Shown here piece after piece: positions 55,577-64,000 of a DNA stretch of 64,000 bases. Numbering within the stretch: the first letter of the stretch is position 1; each line of letters begins with the position of its first letter. Source of the DNA: JBBDJB01 sp040880125. GTDB lineage: Bacteria > Planctomycetota > Planctomycetia > Pirellulales > JBBDJB01. The position numbers and the translations under genes were made by a program. The notes beneath the pieces are model-generated. The model saw only the letters and a list, made by a program, of their open reading frames with translations. It made no database searches and was not told the DNA's origin. The stretch spans positions 57,552 to 121,551 of the forward strand of contig JBBDJB010000025.1 of assembly GCA_040880125.1 (NCBI GenBank), given 5' to 3'.

Positions 55577-58081
55577 TTAGTCGTTGAAGATGAATTCCGC
55601 CGTGTTCATCAGGGCCCACATCAGATCCTCGGTCGCCTGCCGGCGGCTGACGCCCTCCTCGGCGAACAACGTCCCTGCGACCTGGCGTTCCTCTTCTTCC
55701 GGCATCCGGTTGAACACCCACAGGTACACTTCCTCCACAATCTCGTCGGGCGAGTGGTCGCTCTCGGCGAGTTGGGCCGCTCGACCTTCGTCGGAAGTCA
55801 CCTGGCGATGGATATCTGGTGCGTTGATCAGATGCAGCGCCTGCGTTACGGTCGTCTCGCCCGTCCGCTCGCAGGGCGGATCCTGGTTGGGGTCGGGCCG
55901 TCCGAATGTGTCGAGAAACAGTGAATCGACCCGATGCGTCCAAATCTGTGTCGCTCGCGCATTGGGGGGCATGGCGTCGAAGCTGGCCGGCACGCCGGTG
56001 ATGTCGTGCACTGCGTCGAGCAGCACTTCCGCCCGCAGCCGCCGCCGGTAGTGGCGCGAGTAGTTGCGGGTATCGGCCAGGTTTCGCTCCGTCGGTACCG
56101 AACTGAGCTGGTAGACGTACGAACTGGTGATCGTGCGGATCAGTTCCTTCAGATCGTAGTCCTGCTGGCGGAACTGATCGGCCAATGCGTCCAGTAGCGG
56201 GCCGTTGGTGGGCGGATTGGTCGCCCGCAGATCATCCACCGGTTCAACGATGCCCCGCCCCATCAGGTCGGCCCAGACGCGATTGACGATCACCTGCGCG
56301 AAGAATGGGTTTTCGTCGGAGGTCATCCACTCGGCCAGGGCCACGCGCGGATCGTCGAGCTTCTCCGGATCGGCGGCCGAGCCGAACAGCGGCGTGGGCG
56401 GCAACTCCTCGCCGGTGAGCGGATGGGTGACTGCGCCATCGGTCGAAACGAGGATCATCTCCTCGCTACCGGAGATCGGCGGCGACAGCCCGGTGCCCTT
56501 GCGGCCAACCCGGGCAAAGTACGCGGCGAAGCTGTAAAAATCCGCCTGCGCCCACTTCTCGAACGGATGGTGGTGGCACTTCGCGCACTCCAGCCGAATC
56601 CCGAGAAAGAGCTGGCTCACCAACGTCGTCACCTCGTCCGGCGAACGGCGGTCGCGGAACAGTGTGGTCGCGCCGTTATGCCACGTGCTTCCCTGGGCGG
56701 TGACTAGCTCGCGCACGAATTGGTCGTACGGCTTGTTCTCGCGGAAGGACTGGCGAATCCAGTTGTCGTAATTCAGTACCGCCTTAATGCCGACGCGGTA
56801 CGGGTTGGGCCGCAGCAGGTCGACCCACTTGTTGGCCCAGTAGTCGGCGTATTCAGGACGATCGAGCAGCGTGTCGATGACCGCCTCGCGCTTGTTCGGC
56901 CGCTGGTCGGCCAGAAACTCGCGAATCTCCTCGGGTGTAGGCAATCGGCCGATGATGTCGGTCGTCACCCGCCGCAGGAACTTCGCGTCGTCGGCCGGCT
57001 CCGCGGGCGTGATCCGCAGCGACTGGAGCTTGTCCCACACGAGTTCGTCGATAAAGTTGTTGCGGGGCAGAGAAGCGTACACCGGCTCCGGCACGCGGCC
57101 GGGCAGCGGAATGGCAATGTCGCACGTGGCGATCATGCCCATGTAACGCGCCATGATGGCGGCCTCGCCGGGGATGGGCCCGGCCTGGATCAAGCCGGCT
57201 TCATCGACCCCGACTACCGCGCTCTCATTGGACTGATACGTGGTGCGGCTGGTCACGTCGCGCGACGAGCCGTCGGTATAGTAGGCCGTGACGACCAACT
57301 GCTGCCGCTCTTCAGTCCGCAAGTGCCGCTCGGCTGGATAAAGGTCGATCCGCTCCAGTTGCGCTTCGCCTTCGAGCCGTCGCGGCGCGCCTTCGGCAAC
57401 CCAGCGGTGCAGCGTGTGATAGTCGTCTCCCCCTTCGGTTAGCCGCTCGCCTCCACCGTGCGGCAAGGCGACGGTCGGCTTTTCCAACAGCAGGCTTCGT
57501 TCCGGCGCGGCGGGAAAGATCCGGCGGCCCCGCGCGTTCTTGGTGAGCGCCTCGTAATCGAAGTCGGAGTCGAAGCCCAGCAGCGAAAGCTGAAAACCGT
57601 TCTGGCCGCGGGCCTTGCCGTGACAAGCTCCGGCGTTGCAGCCGCGTGCGGTAAGGATCGGCTGCACATCAAGCTCGAAACTGACCGGCAGCGCGCGGCC
57701 CGCGTTGCGGACCTCGACCTTCGCCCGGGCCTCCAGATCTCCTAGCCGAACCACCACGATACCGGCGCCGTCGCCGACCGGCGTGGCGATCCCCTGGCTA
57801 TCCACCTGCACGACGTCCGGCGACGCGCTGTAGAACTCCACGCGCTGCGTCACGTCCTGGTGGCGATTGACAGCCTGCCCCGGCTCGGCGGAAGAGACAA
57901 TCAGCCGCTGCCGCGCCGCCGCGCCGTGCAGCGCAAACTCGCCAGGATACACCGCGAGGCTGGGCCGTGGGCTGGGAGGCTCATTCGCGCGGCTGGCCTC
58001 CGGCGCATCCAGGATGCAACCGATGGTGCAGAACGTGAGCCAAACAAGGCGACCTGTCACTTGCAAGCCTTCTCGCGGCAT
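55577..58081 (-). CDS. DUF1549/DUF1553 protein with Big-like domains and CxxCH motifs
   Basis: 834 aa from ATG 58081 (MPREGLQVTGRLVWLTFCTI); the frame extends 99 bases upstream, with no site. Big2-like Ig sandwiches at about 65-145 and 280-350. CNAGACHGKARGQNGFQLSL (about 150-170) is a CxxxCH variant and ECAKCHHHPFEKW a CxxCH. DUF1549: KFLRRVTTDIIGRLPTPEEI. DUF1553: FFAQVIVNRVWADLMGRGIV, and the end EDLMWALMNTAEFIFND. Operon order DUF1549-DUF1501-PPC is standard for planctomycetes. The CxxCH sites may bind haem c; substrate unknown. Confidence 0.9.
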   Translation of the reverse strand: MPREGLQVTGRLVWLTFCTIGCILDAPEASRANEPPSPRPSLAVYPGEFALHGAAARQRLIVSSAEPGQAVNRHQDVTQRVEFYSASPDVVQVDSQGIATPVGDGAGIVVVRLGDLEARAKVEVRNAGRALPVSFELDVQPILTARGCNAGACHGKARGQNGFQLSLLGFDSDFDYEALTKNARGRRIFPAAPERSLLLEKPTVALPHGGGERLTEGGDDYHTLHRWVAEGAPRRLEGEAQLERIDLYPAERHLRTEERQQLVVTAYYTDGSSRDVTSRTTYQSNESAVVGVDEAGLIQAGPIPGEAAIMARYMGMIATCDIAIPLPGRVPEPVYASLPRNNFIDELVWDKLQSLRITPAEPADDAKFLRRVTTDIIGRLPTPEEIREFLADQRPNKREAVIDTLLDRPEYADYWANKWVDLLRPNPYRVGIKAVLNYDNWIRQSFRENKPYDQFVRELVTAQGSTWHNGATTLFRDRRSPDEVTTLVSQLFLGIRLECAKCHHHPFEKWAQADFYSFAAYFARVGRKGTGLSPPISGSEEMILVSTDGAVTHPLTGEELPPTPLFGSAADPEKLDDPRVALAEWMTSDENPFFAQVIVNRVWADLMGRGIVEPVDDLRATNPPTNGPLLDALADQFRQQDYDLKELIRTITSSYVYQLSSVPTERNLADTRNYSRHYRRRLRAEVLLDAVHDITGVPASFDAMPPNARATQIWTHRVDSLFLDTFGRPDPNQDPPCERTGETTVTQALHLINAPDIHRQVTSDEGRAAQLAESDHSPDEIVEEVYLWVFNRMPEEEERQVAGTLFAEEGVSRRQATEDLMWALMNTAEFIFND

Positions 58082-58330
58082 GGCAAGTCCGTGGGAGGGA
58101 AGTTGACGGTGGGTCAGGGCAGGGTGGGGCAGTCTACTAGCAGGAGCGTTATTGTAAACAAACGGCCCGGCACACAGCAACAGAATCTCCCGCTATGGCG
58201 TCTTTACCCTCATGACGCTCGATCGCCGGCGCAGGCTGGAAGAAGCCGTCGTAACGGACTGCACACGATGCGGTTATCGCGAACGCGGGCGTGGTAGCCC
58301 TTCGTGCGAACCAGGCGCAGGCGCGGTGAC

Positions 58331-58903
58331 TTATCGCTTTGGCCCGACCAGCTCGACGAGATTGCCGTCGGGATCGCGGACCACGGTGAGAAACTCGGTC
58401 GTGGAAAGTTCCTTCGGCAGCGCCACCGGACCTTGCGCCACCGGCTGGGCCCCGTGCTCGTGGAGTCGGGCCACCGCGGCGCTGGTATCGGCGACGCGGA
58501 TGGTGATGTAGCTGTAACCAAGTTGCGAGTGGATGTGCGTGTTGTCGCTCTTCGTGGAGTCTACGCCCGGCAGCTGCATTAGCTTCAGCCGCGTGGCCCC
58601 GGGGCCGTCGCCCAGCGCAAGTACGCGAATATCCAGCTTGTGCCCGTCGGTGAGCCCGGCCTGTTTGCAGAAATCGGCCGGCACCGAAAAACCCGGCACT
58701 TCTTGAAAACCGATCGCACCAGTGTAAAACGCCACCGCTTTATCGACGTCGCTCACCACTACGCCCAGGTCGATCGTCGGGCTGGTGAACACCGCCTCGT
58801 TGTCCGCGTTCTGGGCCGTCCCTTGCTGGGCCAGAAATACGAGCCCCGCGGCAAGCAAAACCGTGAATGCGACGAGGCGGCGGGCGGGTGTGTGGCTGAA
58901 CAT
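58331..58903 (-). CDS. exported VOC-superfamily (glyoxalase-fold) protein
   Basis: 190 aa from ATG 58903, with AGGAGC 9 bases upstream. Signal peptide LVAFTVLLAAGLVFLAQQGT (10-29). VOC domain about 35-190: TIDLGVVVSDVDKAVAFYTG, the helix-strand IGFQEVPGFSVPADF, YSYITIRVADTSAAVARLHE and TEFLTVVRDPDGNLVELVGP. Metal ligands of active VOC enzymes (His/Gln/Glu) are only partly seen (final Glu present). Export is unusual for this fold. Role unknown. Confidence 0.8.
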   Translation of the reverse strand: MFSHTPARRLVAFTVLLAAGLVFLAQQGTAQNADNEAVFTSPTIDLGVVVSDVDKAVAFYTGAIGFQEVPGFSVPADFCKQAGLTDGHKLDIRVLALGDGPGATRLKLMQLPGVDSTKSDNTHIHSQLGYSYITIRVADTSAAVARLHEHGAQPVAQGPVALPKELSTTEFLTVVRDPDGNLVELVGPKR

Positions 58904-59272
58904 GGCAGGTGCTCCTGGCGGTGCAAATCGGGGGAGGTCAAGCTGACGTAAGGTAAACGCTTTGGGGTCACTCGTCATGCTGCTGCCTTGGCCGGCGCCT
59001 GCATCAATGGCGGCAAAGTCACTGGCGGGGGGAATCTCGGGCTGGCAAGGCGGCTGGATTCTAGCAGACCAGTACAGCCGATGCGAGTTGGCGGAGCCAG
59101 CGGCGATTGACCTCGCCATTATCTGCTTTGTCGACAGGCCGCGATCTCGCGTTTATTATGCGGACGCCGCTCGGCGAATCGCTATCGGGCTCTATAGCCC
59201 CGATCCACGCGATGAGAGGGCCCATTAAGTTCGCTTAAGTTCGCTCAACCTCAACCTTCCGGAAAACCAGCC
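58904..59272. other. divergent promoter region, VOC / DUF1080
   Basis: About 370 bp between divergent genes. No ORF is supported. TTAAGTTCGCTTAAGTTCGCT at about 59226-59244 is a tandem 10-base repeat (TTAAGTTCGC) within 45 bases of the DUF1080 start, a possible operator. Confidence 0.5.
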
Positions 59273-59983
59273 ATGCCAAGCCCCTTCCGCACCCTGTTGA
59301 TCGTGCTTGCTGTTGCTCTGATCGGTTGCGTGTTTCCACAGGCCGCGGCCCTTGGTCAACAAGCCCCACCAGAGGACGCTGCCGACGACGATGAAGGCTT
59401 CCGCAGCCTGTTCGACGGAAAGACGCTCGACGGCTGGGAAGGCGAATCGAAGGGTACTGGCTACGTCGTGGAGGACGGCGTGATCGTCTGCAAGCGAGAC
59501 GGCGGCGGCTTCCTCTACACAGACAAGGAGTACGGCGACTTTCATCTTCGCTTCGAGTTCAAGCTCGAGCCCGGCGCCAACAATGGCCTGGGCGTGCGAA
59601 CTCCGCGCGGCGTCGACCCCGCCTACACCGGCATGGAGCTGCAGATCCTGGACGACACGGCCGCGCAGTACCGCAATCTCCAGCCGTACCAATACCACGG
59701 CTCGATCTACGGCGTCGTGCCGGCAAAGCAAGGCCACCTCAAGCCGGTGGGCGAGTGGAACGCGCAAGAGGTAATCTGCCGCGGCAAGCACGTTGTGGTG
59801 AAGCTCAACGGCGAGACGATCGTCGACGCCGATATAGAAAAGGCCAGCACGCCCAAGACGCTCGACGGCCGCGACCATCCGGGACTCAAGCGCGAAAAGG
59901 GTTACCTCGCCTTCTGCGGCCATGGCGCCCGCATCGAGTTCCGCGACATCCAGATCAAAGAACTGGATCAAGCTGGCGAGTAG
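59273..59983 (+). CDS. exported DUF1080 (3-keto-disaccharide hydrolase-type) protein
   Basis: 236 aa. Signal peptide (LLIVLAVALIGCVFPQAAAL, 9-28). Mature: FRSLFDGKTLDGWEGESKGT (44-63) is the DUF1080 opening; FLYTDKEYGDFHLRFEFKLE and NNGLGVRTPRGVDPAYTGME follow, then QILDDTAAQYRNLQPYQYHG and FCGHGARIEFRDIQIKEL. The beta-jelly-roll fold is known to include 3-keto-glucoside hydrolases. A fairly common secreted planctomycete enzyme; the sugar substrate is not predictable. Confidence 0.87.
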   Translation: MPSPFRTLLIVLAVALIGCVFPQAAALGQQAPPEDAADDDEGFRSLFDGKTLDGWEGESKGTGYVVEDGVIVCKRDGGGFLYTDKEYGDFHLRFEFKLEPGANNGLGVRTPRGVDPAYTGMELQILDDTAAQYRNLQPYQYHGSIYGVVPAKQGHLKPVGEWNAQEVICRGKHVVVKLNGETIVDADIEKASTPKTLDGRDHPGLKREKGYLAFCGHGARIEFRDIQIKELDQAGE

Positions 59984-60269
59984 GTTTCTGCGCTGCCTCG
60001 ACATCACGTCGTTTCCGCTCGTGCGGTGCAAAAGAGTTGGTCGACTGTCTCAGCGGACAGTTTGCGCGCAGCACTCTCGCTGGCCAAACGGCGGACCAGC
60101 GCCTGAGCTGCTTCCGACCAGATGAACCCGGCTTGCGCGCTTCTCCCGAGCGGTGCCACAACAGCCCGATTTTCGTGCTACGGTTGAGTTATCTCCCGCG
60201 CCGCCGTCCACTTCGCGTGGGGGCGATTCCCCCACCTGTGGCGACTTCATCACTTCCAGGGCCTGTGTC

Positions 60270-60683
60270 ATGCTGACTGCGAAATCCATCATGTGCGGCG
60301 ACGTGTTGACCATTGCACCCGAGGCGCGGCTGGTCGATGCGATCGATACACTCCTCTCCAGCGATGCCAACAGTCTGATCGTCATCGATCATAGCGGCCA
60401 CGTGATGGGGGTCATCACCGAATTCGCGCTGCTGGCCGCCACGTACGACCCCGCGATCCGGGATGAACCGGTCTCGGCGCACATGACCGAAAACGTCGTC
60501 TCGATCCACGAGCAGGCCACGCTGACGCAGATCGCCGACCTGATCATCCTGCACCGCGTTCACCAATTGCCGGTGCTGCGCGATGGAATTCTGGTGGGGC
60601 TGGTCACGCGGCGGGAACTATTGCGGGCGAGCCAGCACTCGCAGTTCAGGGCGCCTGCGGCCGCCGAATCGCTTCAGGCGTAA
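60270..60683 (+). CDS. CBS-domain pair protein
   Basis: 137 aa from ATG 60270 (MLTAKSIMCGDVLTIAPEAR); upstream in-frame ATG at 60153 would add 39 residues of low complexity. Two CBS repeats: LVDAIDTLLSSDANSLIVID with HSGHVMGVITEFALL, and LTQIADLIILHRVHQLPVLR with DGILVGLVTRRELLRASQ. A Bateman module that would bind adenosyl nucleotides. No other domain. The gene after it (61037) also has a CBS pair, which suggests a shared regulatory cue. Confidence 0.85.
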   Translation: MLTAKSIMCGDVLTIAPEARLVDAIDTLLSSDANSLIVIDHSGHVMGVITEFALLAATYDPAIRDEPVSAHMTENVVSIHEQATLTQIADLIILHRVHQLPVLRDGILVGLVTRRELLRASQHSQFRAPAAAESLQA

Positions 60684-61036
60684 CAGCCGTTAAACTTAGC
60701 TTCGGTGGGATCGCCGTGCCTGTGCCGTGATTGCCGGTTGCAGCGGCTGCTCCGCACATGCCACGAGTTTCGCGGACCGACCGCCGCATATTCCGCGGCA
60801 CAAGCGTATAGAATCGCGGCTCGCGGCCCGCGCGAACGGCCCCGGCGATTTCTGGCGTCTCCACTCTCTCACGCTATAGTTCTATCGGAGTCTTTGCGTC
60901 CACCAACCTGGGGTAAAACAACTACGACACGCCTGCCTCCGGACCATGCGGCGGCAGGCGCACAGACGACAGCGGGGCATCTCGGAGAAGATCGGCGATA
61001 ACCCTGGACGGGTCTCGTTTCGAAGGAACAGAGAAA
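60684..61036. other. intergenic region upstream of the GGDEF regulator
   Basis: About 350 bp; no ORF and no dispersed repeat was recognised. It should include the promoter of the 61037 gene; AAGGAACAGAGAAAG precedes the GTG. Confidence 0.4.
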
Positions 61037-62683
61037 GTGCAATTGAACGTAACACCCCCTGCCACGCCGCAGGCGACCCCGCGAGTCCTGGTCGTGGACG
61101 ACGACCCGGACATGCTCCGCCTGCTGGCGAAGTGGCTCACCGACGAGAAGTATTCCGTAACTCTTGCGGCGGACGGACAAGAAGCGCTGGAAGTGCTTCG
61201 CGATGGAAAGCCGTCGATCATCATCACCGACTGGCGCATGCCCCGTCTGAACGGCCTTGAGCTGTGCCAGAGCATCCGGAACGACGATCAGACGCGGCAC
61301 TCCTACGTCCTATTTCTTACGGCGCGCACCGGCCCGGATGAGATGCTCGAGGCGCTTGACGCCGGCGCGGACGATTTCCTTGCCAAGCCGGTCGATCGCG
61401 AGCAGTTCCTGGTCCGGGTCCGGTACGCGGAGCTGGCGCTGAAGCGGCTGGAGCGATATGCCGCCCTGGCGGAAACCGATCCGCTCACCGGCCTGCTTAA
61501 CCGCCGCGTGTTTGTCGAAGTTGGCAGTAGCCAGTTTCGTCTAGCCGCGACGCGGGGCAGGCGCCTGTCGTGCGTGCTGCTTGATATCGATCTGTTCAAG
61601 CACGTGAACGACACCTACGGACACTCCGTCGGCGACGCCGCCCTGCAGATGGTGGCCAACTTGCTGCGCACCCACTCGCGGGCCAGCGACACCGTCTGCC
61701 GCTACGGCGGCGACGAGTTCTGCGTTTTTTTGGCCGACATGACCGAGCACGATGCCCTGCGATGGGCCGAGCGCATTCGGATCCGCATCAGCGACATGCG
61801 GCTCCCGGTCGGAAGCCAGGAGATCCGCATCCGCGTCACGCTGGGCGTTGCCCAGATGAGCGACACCACCGCCTCGCTGCAACAATTGGTCGACATGGCC
61901 GATCAGGCCCTGCTGACCGCCAAGCACTCCGGTCGCGATCGCGCGTTGCGCTATGGCGCCTTGAACGACCTAGAAGAGTTCAACATTGTCGGCAGCCGCG
62001 AGCTGCAGCGCCGGCTGGCGGGCGTGACCGCCGGACAGGCGATGACCACACCACTGATCTCGCTGGGGCAGGACGAACAACTGCATGAAGCGGCCGATCT
62101 GTTCCTCCGATTGCGCGTGAACTCCGTGCCGATCGTGGACGACCAGAAAAAGCTCGTCGGCATCGTCTCGGAAAAGGATCTGCTGAACGTCACCCTCTCG
62201 CACGAATCGTGGGACGTGCCGATCCGCGACGTCATGAAGACCAGCGTCATTTGTTACGACGTCGAAACTCCGCTGGCCACGATCTGGGAGTTCCTCCGCC
62301 GCGTGGCCATCCGCCGCGTCGTCATCGTCAAGGACGGCGTGCCCTGCGGAGTGATCAGCCGCGGAGGGCTGCTCCGCTGGGTCGGTAACTGGGGAATGAT
62401 TCGCTCCTACCGCCAGTCCGACGACATCAAGCACGGCCGCAATACATGCCTGGACCACCTTCGCAAGACCAGCCGGGCAATGGAAGAAGCTGTGGAGCAA
62501 TTCAAGAACGATCTGTCCGACGCACACAGCAATCCGGTGCCGTTCATGATCAACACCGCCTCGGTCATGCAGCAATACGTGCAGGACATCCTGGCGTTTT
62601 CGCAGATCTACTACGGGTTTGACCCGGTAACCGGCGCCATGGTCGCGCCGGAGCCGTCCCACGCCGGCCACGCGTCAAACTGA
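61037..62683 (+). CDS. response regulator: REC - GGDEF - CBS pair (putative diguanylate cyclase)
   Basis: 548 aa from GTG 61037. Receiver 16-135: RVLVVDDDPDMLRLL and Asp65 (IIITDWRMPRLNG), Lys in FLAKPVDREQ. GGDEF 150-310: LAETDPLTGLLNRRVF, RRLSCVLLDIDLFKHVNDTY, active-site YGGDEF (223-228), and the inhibitory RxxD site at 215-218 (RASD, 5 residues before GGDEF). CBS pair about 325-460: QAMTTPLISLGQDEQLHEAA, VNSVPIVDDQKKLVGIVSEK. Expected to make cyclic di-GMP with product inhibition, under control of phosphorylation and nucleotide binding. A C-terminal helical tail (465-548) is unassigned. Confidence 0.9.
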   Translation: MQLNVTPPATPQATPRVLVVDDDPDMLRLLAKWLTDEKYSVTLAADGQEALEVLRDGKPSIIITDWRMPRLNGLELCQSIRNDDQTRHSYVLFLTARTGPDEMLEALDAGADDFLAKPVDREQFLVRVRYAELALKRLERYAALAETDPLTGLLNRRVFVEVGSSQFRLAATRGRRLSCVLLDIDLFKHVNDTYGHSVGDAALQMVANLLRTHSRASDTVCRYGGDEFCVFLADMTEHDALRWAERIRIRISDMRLPVGSQEIRIRVTLGVAQMSDTTASLQQLVDMADQALLTAKHSGRDRALRYGALNDLEEFNIVGSRELQRRLAGVTAGQAMTTPLISLGQDEQLHEAADLFLRLRVNSVPIVDDQKKLVGIVSEKDLLNVTLSHESWDVPIRDVMKTSVICYDVETPLATIWEFLRRVAIRRVVIVKDGVPCGVISRGGLLRWVGNWGMIRSYRQSDDIKHGRNTCLDHLRKTSRAMEEAVEQFKNDLSDAHSNPVPFMINTASVMQQYVQDILAFSQIYYGFDPVTGAMVAPEPSHAGHASN

Positions 62684-62778
62684 TGACACCGAGGTCGCAC
62701 AGACATTGTGCAACTGAAGCCCTCTCCCAGAGGGAGAGGGAGTTGAACGGTGGCACAGACGTTCCTGTCTGTGCGTAC
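62684..62778. repeat. CAGACA elements and a CTCTCCC hairpin between convergent genes
   Basis: 62695-62710 is a truncated CAGACA copy (CGCACAGACATTGTGC). 62719-62740 holds CCCTCTCCCAGAGGGAGAGG, a second CTCCC family hairpin (compare 42359-42389). 62751-62776 is a full CAGACA copy with one mismatch (GTTCCT). Ends just before the PhoD-like gene's stop. Confidence 0.75.
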
Positions 62779-63849
62779 CTACGCCTGCGGCCGAAGCTCG
62801 GCGAGAGTTGTCGACTCCTGCCGAACCGCGTCGCCGCGCAGGTTGCGGATCTCCAGCTCGATCGTGGGGTCGTCCGCCTGCCAGTCGATCGTGATCGTGC
62901 CGAAATTCACGTCGCGGTAGTTCTCGCCCAGGCGAAAGCGATTGACCTCGTCCTCGGTGCCGCCCTCGGGCTGGTTCAAGCTGGAGGACGTTACGTCGTA
63001 CAGCGGATACGGCACGCCACTGTCGGCCGGGGCGATCTGCGAGATCTCCCCCAGGTGGCGATCACCGCTGATAACGATCGCCCCTCGGGCGCCGGTCTCG
63101 GAGATCAGTTCGAATAGCCGCTGCCGCTCGTGGGGGAAGTTACCCCACATTTCCCAGCCGTGCTCGTTGGGAACGACCTGGATGCTGGAGGCGATGATCC
63201 GCACCTCCGCGGGCGTTTTGAGCTGCTCCTCCAGCCACGCCCATTGCGCCTCGCCGAGCATCGTCGTCGAGGCGTCGGGGTTTGCCGTGTAGGGGCCGCC
63301 GCCGTTGCGCTGCTCGGCGGGCAACCGCTTGAGCGGACTGCGAAAGTACCGCGTATCCAGCAAGATGACTTGTACGCGCTTGCCTTCCGGTCCGATGACG
63401 TACGAGCCGTAGACGCCCGGCCGCTGTCGTCGAGGAGAATCCGCCGGCAAGCCGAAAAAGTCGTTGAAGATCTGCTGCGACTCGACCTTCAGCGGGTACT
63501 CGGCTCCAGCATCGTTCTCGCCATAATCGTGGTCGTCCCACACCGCCAGCACGGGGCAGGTCTGCCGCAGCTTGCGAAAGCCATGATTGGCCGCCAACTG
63601 ACCATACTTCGCTCGCATGACGGCCAAATCGCGGGTGTCCGCGTAAATGTTGTCACCGATCATCAGAAACAGGTGCGGCTGGTAGTTGACGATCGAAAAC
63701 CAGATCGGCTGCGGCAGATCCTGATTCGCGCACGAGCCGAACGCGATGCGAGAAAGCGGCTGCTGCTGACCGCCCTCCTGTGCGGGGGCGGAGGAGACTA
63801 CCAGGCAAATCAGCAACAGGAAGGCCGCGGTTGCACATCGGTTGATCAC
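62779..63849 (-). CDS. exported PhoD-like alkaline phosphatase
   Basis: 356 aa. Signal peptide (AFLLLICLVVSSAPAQ, 9-24). PhoD-type metallophosphatase core: RIAFGSCANQDLPQPIWFSI (about 35-54), HLFLMIGDNIYADTRDL with the metal Asp/Asn, VLAVWDDHDYGENDAGAEYP with the His, and AIVISGDRHLGEISQIAPAD. The set of GD, DDHDYG and GDRH motifs is complete. An exported phosphatase or phosphodiesterase that would supply phosphate or turn over teichoic/phospholipid material. It is last in the window on the minus strand and faces the REC-GGDEF gene. Confidence 0.9.
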   Translation of the reverse strand: MINRCATAAFLLLICLVVSSAPAQEGGQQQPLSRIAFGSCANQDLPQPIWFSIVNYQPHLFLMIGDNIYADTRDLAVMRAKYGQLAANHGFRKLRQTCPVLAVWDDHDYGENDAGAEYPLKVESQQIFNDFFGLPADSPRRQRPGVYGSYVIGPEGKRVQVILLDTRYFRSPLKRLPAEQRNGGGPYTANPDASTTMLGEAQWAWLEEQLKTPAEVRIIASSIQVVPNEHGWEMWGNFPHERQRLFELISETGARGAIVISGDRHLGEISQIAPADSGVPYPLYDVTSSSLNQPEGGTEDEVNRFRLGENYRDVNFGTITIDWQADDPTIELEIRNLRGDAVRQESTTLAELRPQA

Positions 63850-63954
63850 GACGGATTCTCCTTTCGAGGCCGGCCGAATTCCGCGGCCGAGCCAGCGCGA
63901 GCCTGGGCGCGGATGCGGCTTTTAAAGCACGATGCCGAGAAAACGGACTGAACT

Positions 63955-63976
63955 ACTACCGGCTGAAGCCGGTAGG
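63955..63976. terminator. GC-rich hairpin near the right edge
   Basis: CTACCGGCT - GAAG - CCGGTAG forms a 7-bp stem. Probably a dispersed palindrome or terminator of a gene lying beyond the window. Confidence 0.45.
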
Positions 63977-64000
63977 TTGGAGGACATCGTGAGCTACGGA

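Overview
The window is GC-rich bacterial chromosome that reads as Planctomycetota, probably a Pirellulales-like member. Evidence: paired DUF1549/DUF1553 and DUF1501 genes, a DUF1080 gene, three PEP-CTERM proteins (one with a dockerin-like tract), a YdjY-domain protein, ECF sigma factors next to unusual membrane partners, and the short dispersed palindromes typical of these genomes. No tRNA, rRNA, CRISPR array, IS element or phage was seen.

Layout. 1-2.1 kb: end of a YdjY-domain gene and a soluble histidine kinase. 2.2-4.7 kb: a visibly AT-richer accessory island with three poorly known ORFs (one like permuted papain-fold hydrolases, one RusA-like), followed by broken 3' copies of two genes that are intact nearby (an eboF-like phosphodiesterase and an MBL-fold/ODP gene). 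4.9-9.4 kb: PEP-CTERM protein, MBL-fold protein, GT1 glycosyltransferase, two bacterial PH-domain membrane proteins. 9.4-14.9 kb (minus strand): a tightly coupled operon of TIM-barrel isomerase, DgcN-like (DUF1611), DgcA-like enolase-superfamily epimerase, UbiA-family prenyltransferase (EboC-like), a C-terminal scrap of eboE, and an EboF-like phosphodiesterase. It looks like a partly deleted ebo cluster joined to a D-glutamate/dipeptide module. 15.3-18.5 kb: a TPR-like membrane-anchored protein and two ABC-2 permeases. 18.5-19.2 kb: repeat-rich spacer. 19.2-24.6 kb: secreted M20 amidohydrolase, SMP-30 lactonase, a CxxCH/terpene-cyclase-repeat protein and a PQQ-like beta-propeller.

24.9-29.6 kb: two divergent ECF-sigma modules, one ending in a secretin-like exported protein. 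29.7-31.4 kb: a nitrilase-family hydrolase and a VapBC-type toxin-antitoxin pair. 31.7-37.6 kb: DUF1549/1553, DUF1501, WD40 and a coiled-coil/zinc-ribbon membrane protein. 37.6-43.3 kb: PEP-CTERM protein, HDOD protein, DUF1805 overlapping a benzoylformate-decarboxylase-like TPP enzyme, and a ThuA-like protein. 43.6-48.3 kb: a very large hybrid histidine kinase and a REC-HATPase response regulator. 48.4-52.3 kb: a two-lobed aspartic-protease-like PEP-CTERM protein and two SDR enzymes. 52.6-58.1 kb: a DUF1549/1553 - DUF1501 - PPC-domain operon. 58.3-63.8 kb: exported VOC protein, DUF1080 hydrolase, a CBS-pair protein, a REC-GGDEF-CBS regulator and a PhoD-like phosphatase.

Most genes fit three themes: exported degradation of plant or algal material (DUF1080, SMP-30, M20, ThuA, PQQ propeller, DUF1549/1501 cytochrome-type systems); signalling (three histidine-kinase or response-regulator loci, two ECF systems, c-di-GMP); and cell-envelope biology (PEP-CTERM, ABC-2, glycosyltransferase, prenyltransferase). 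Functions are inferred from motifs read by eye; no database search was run.
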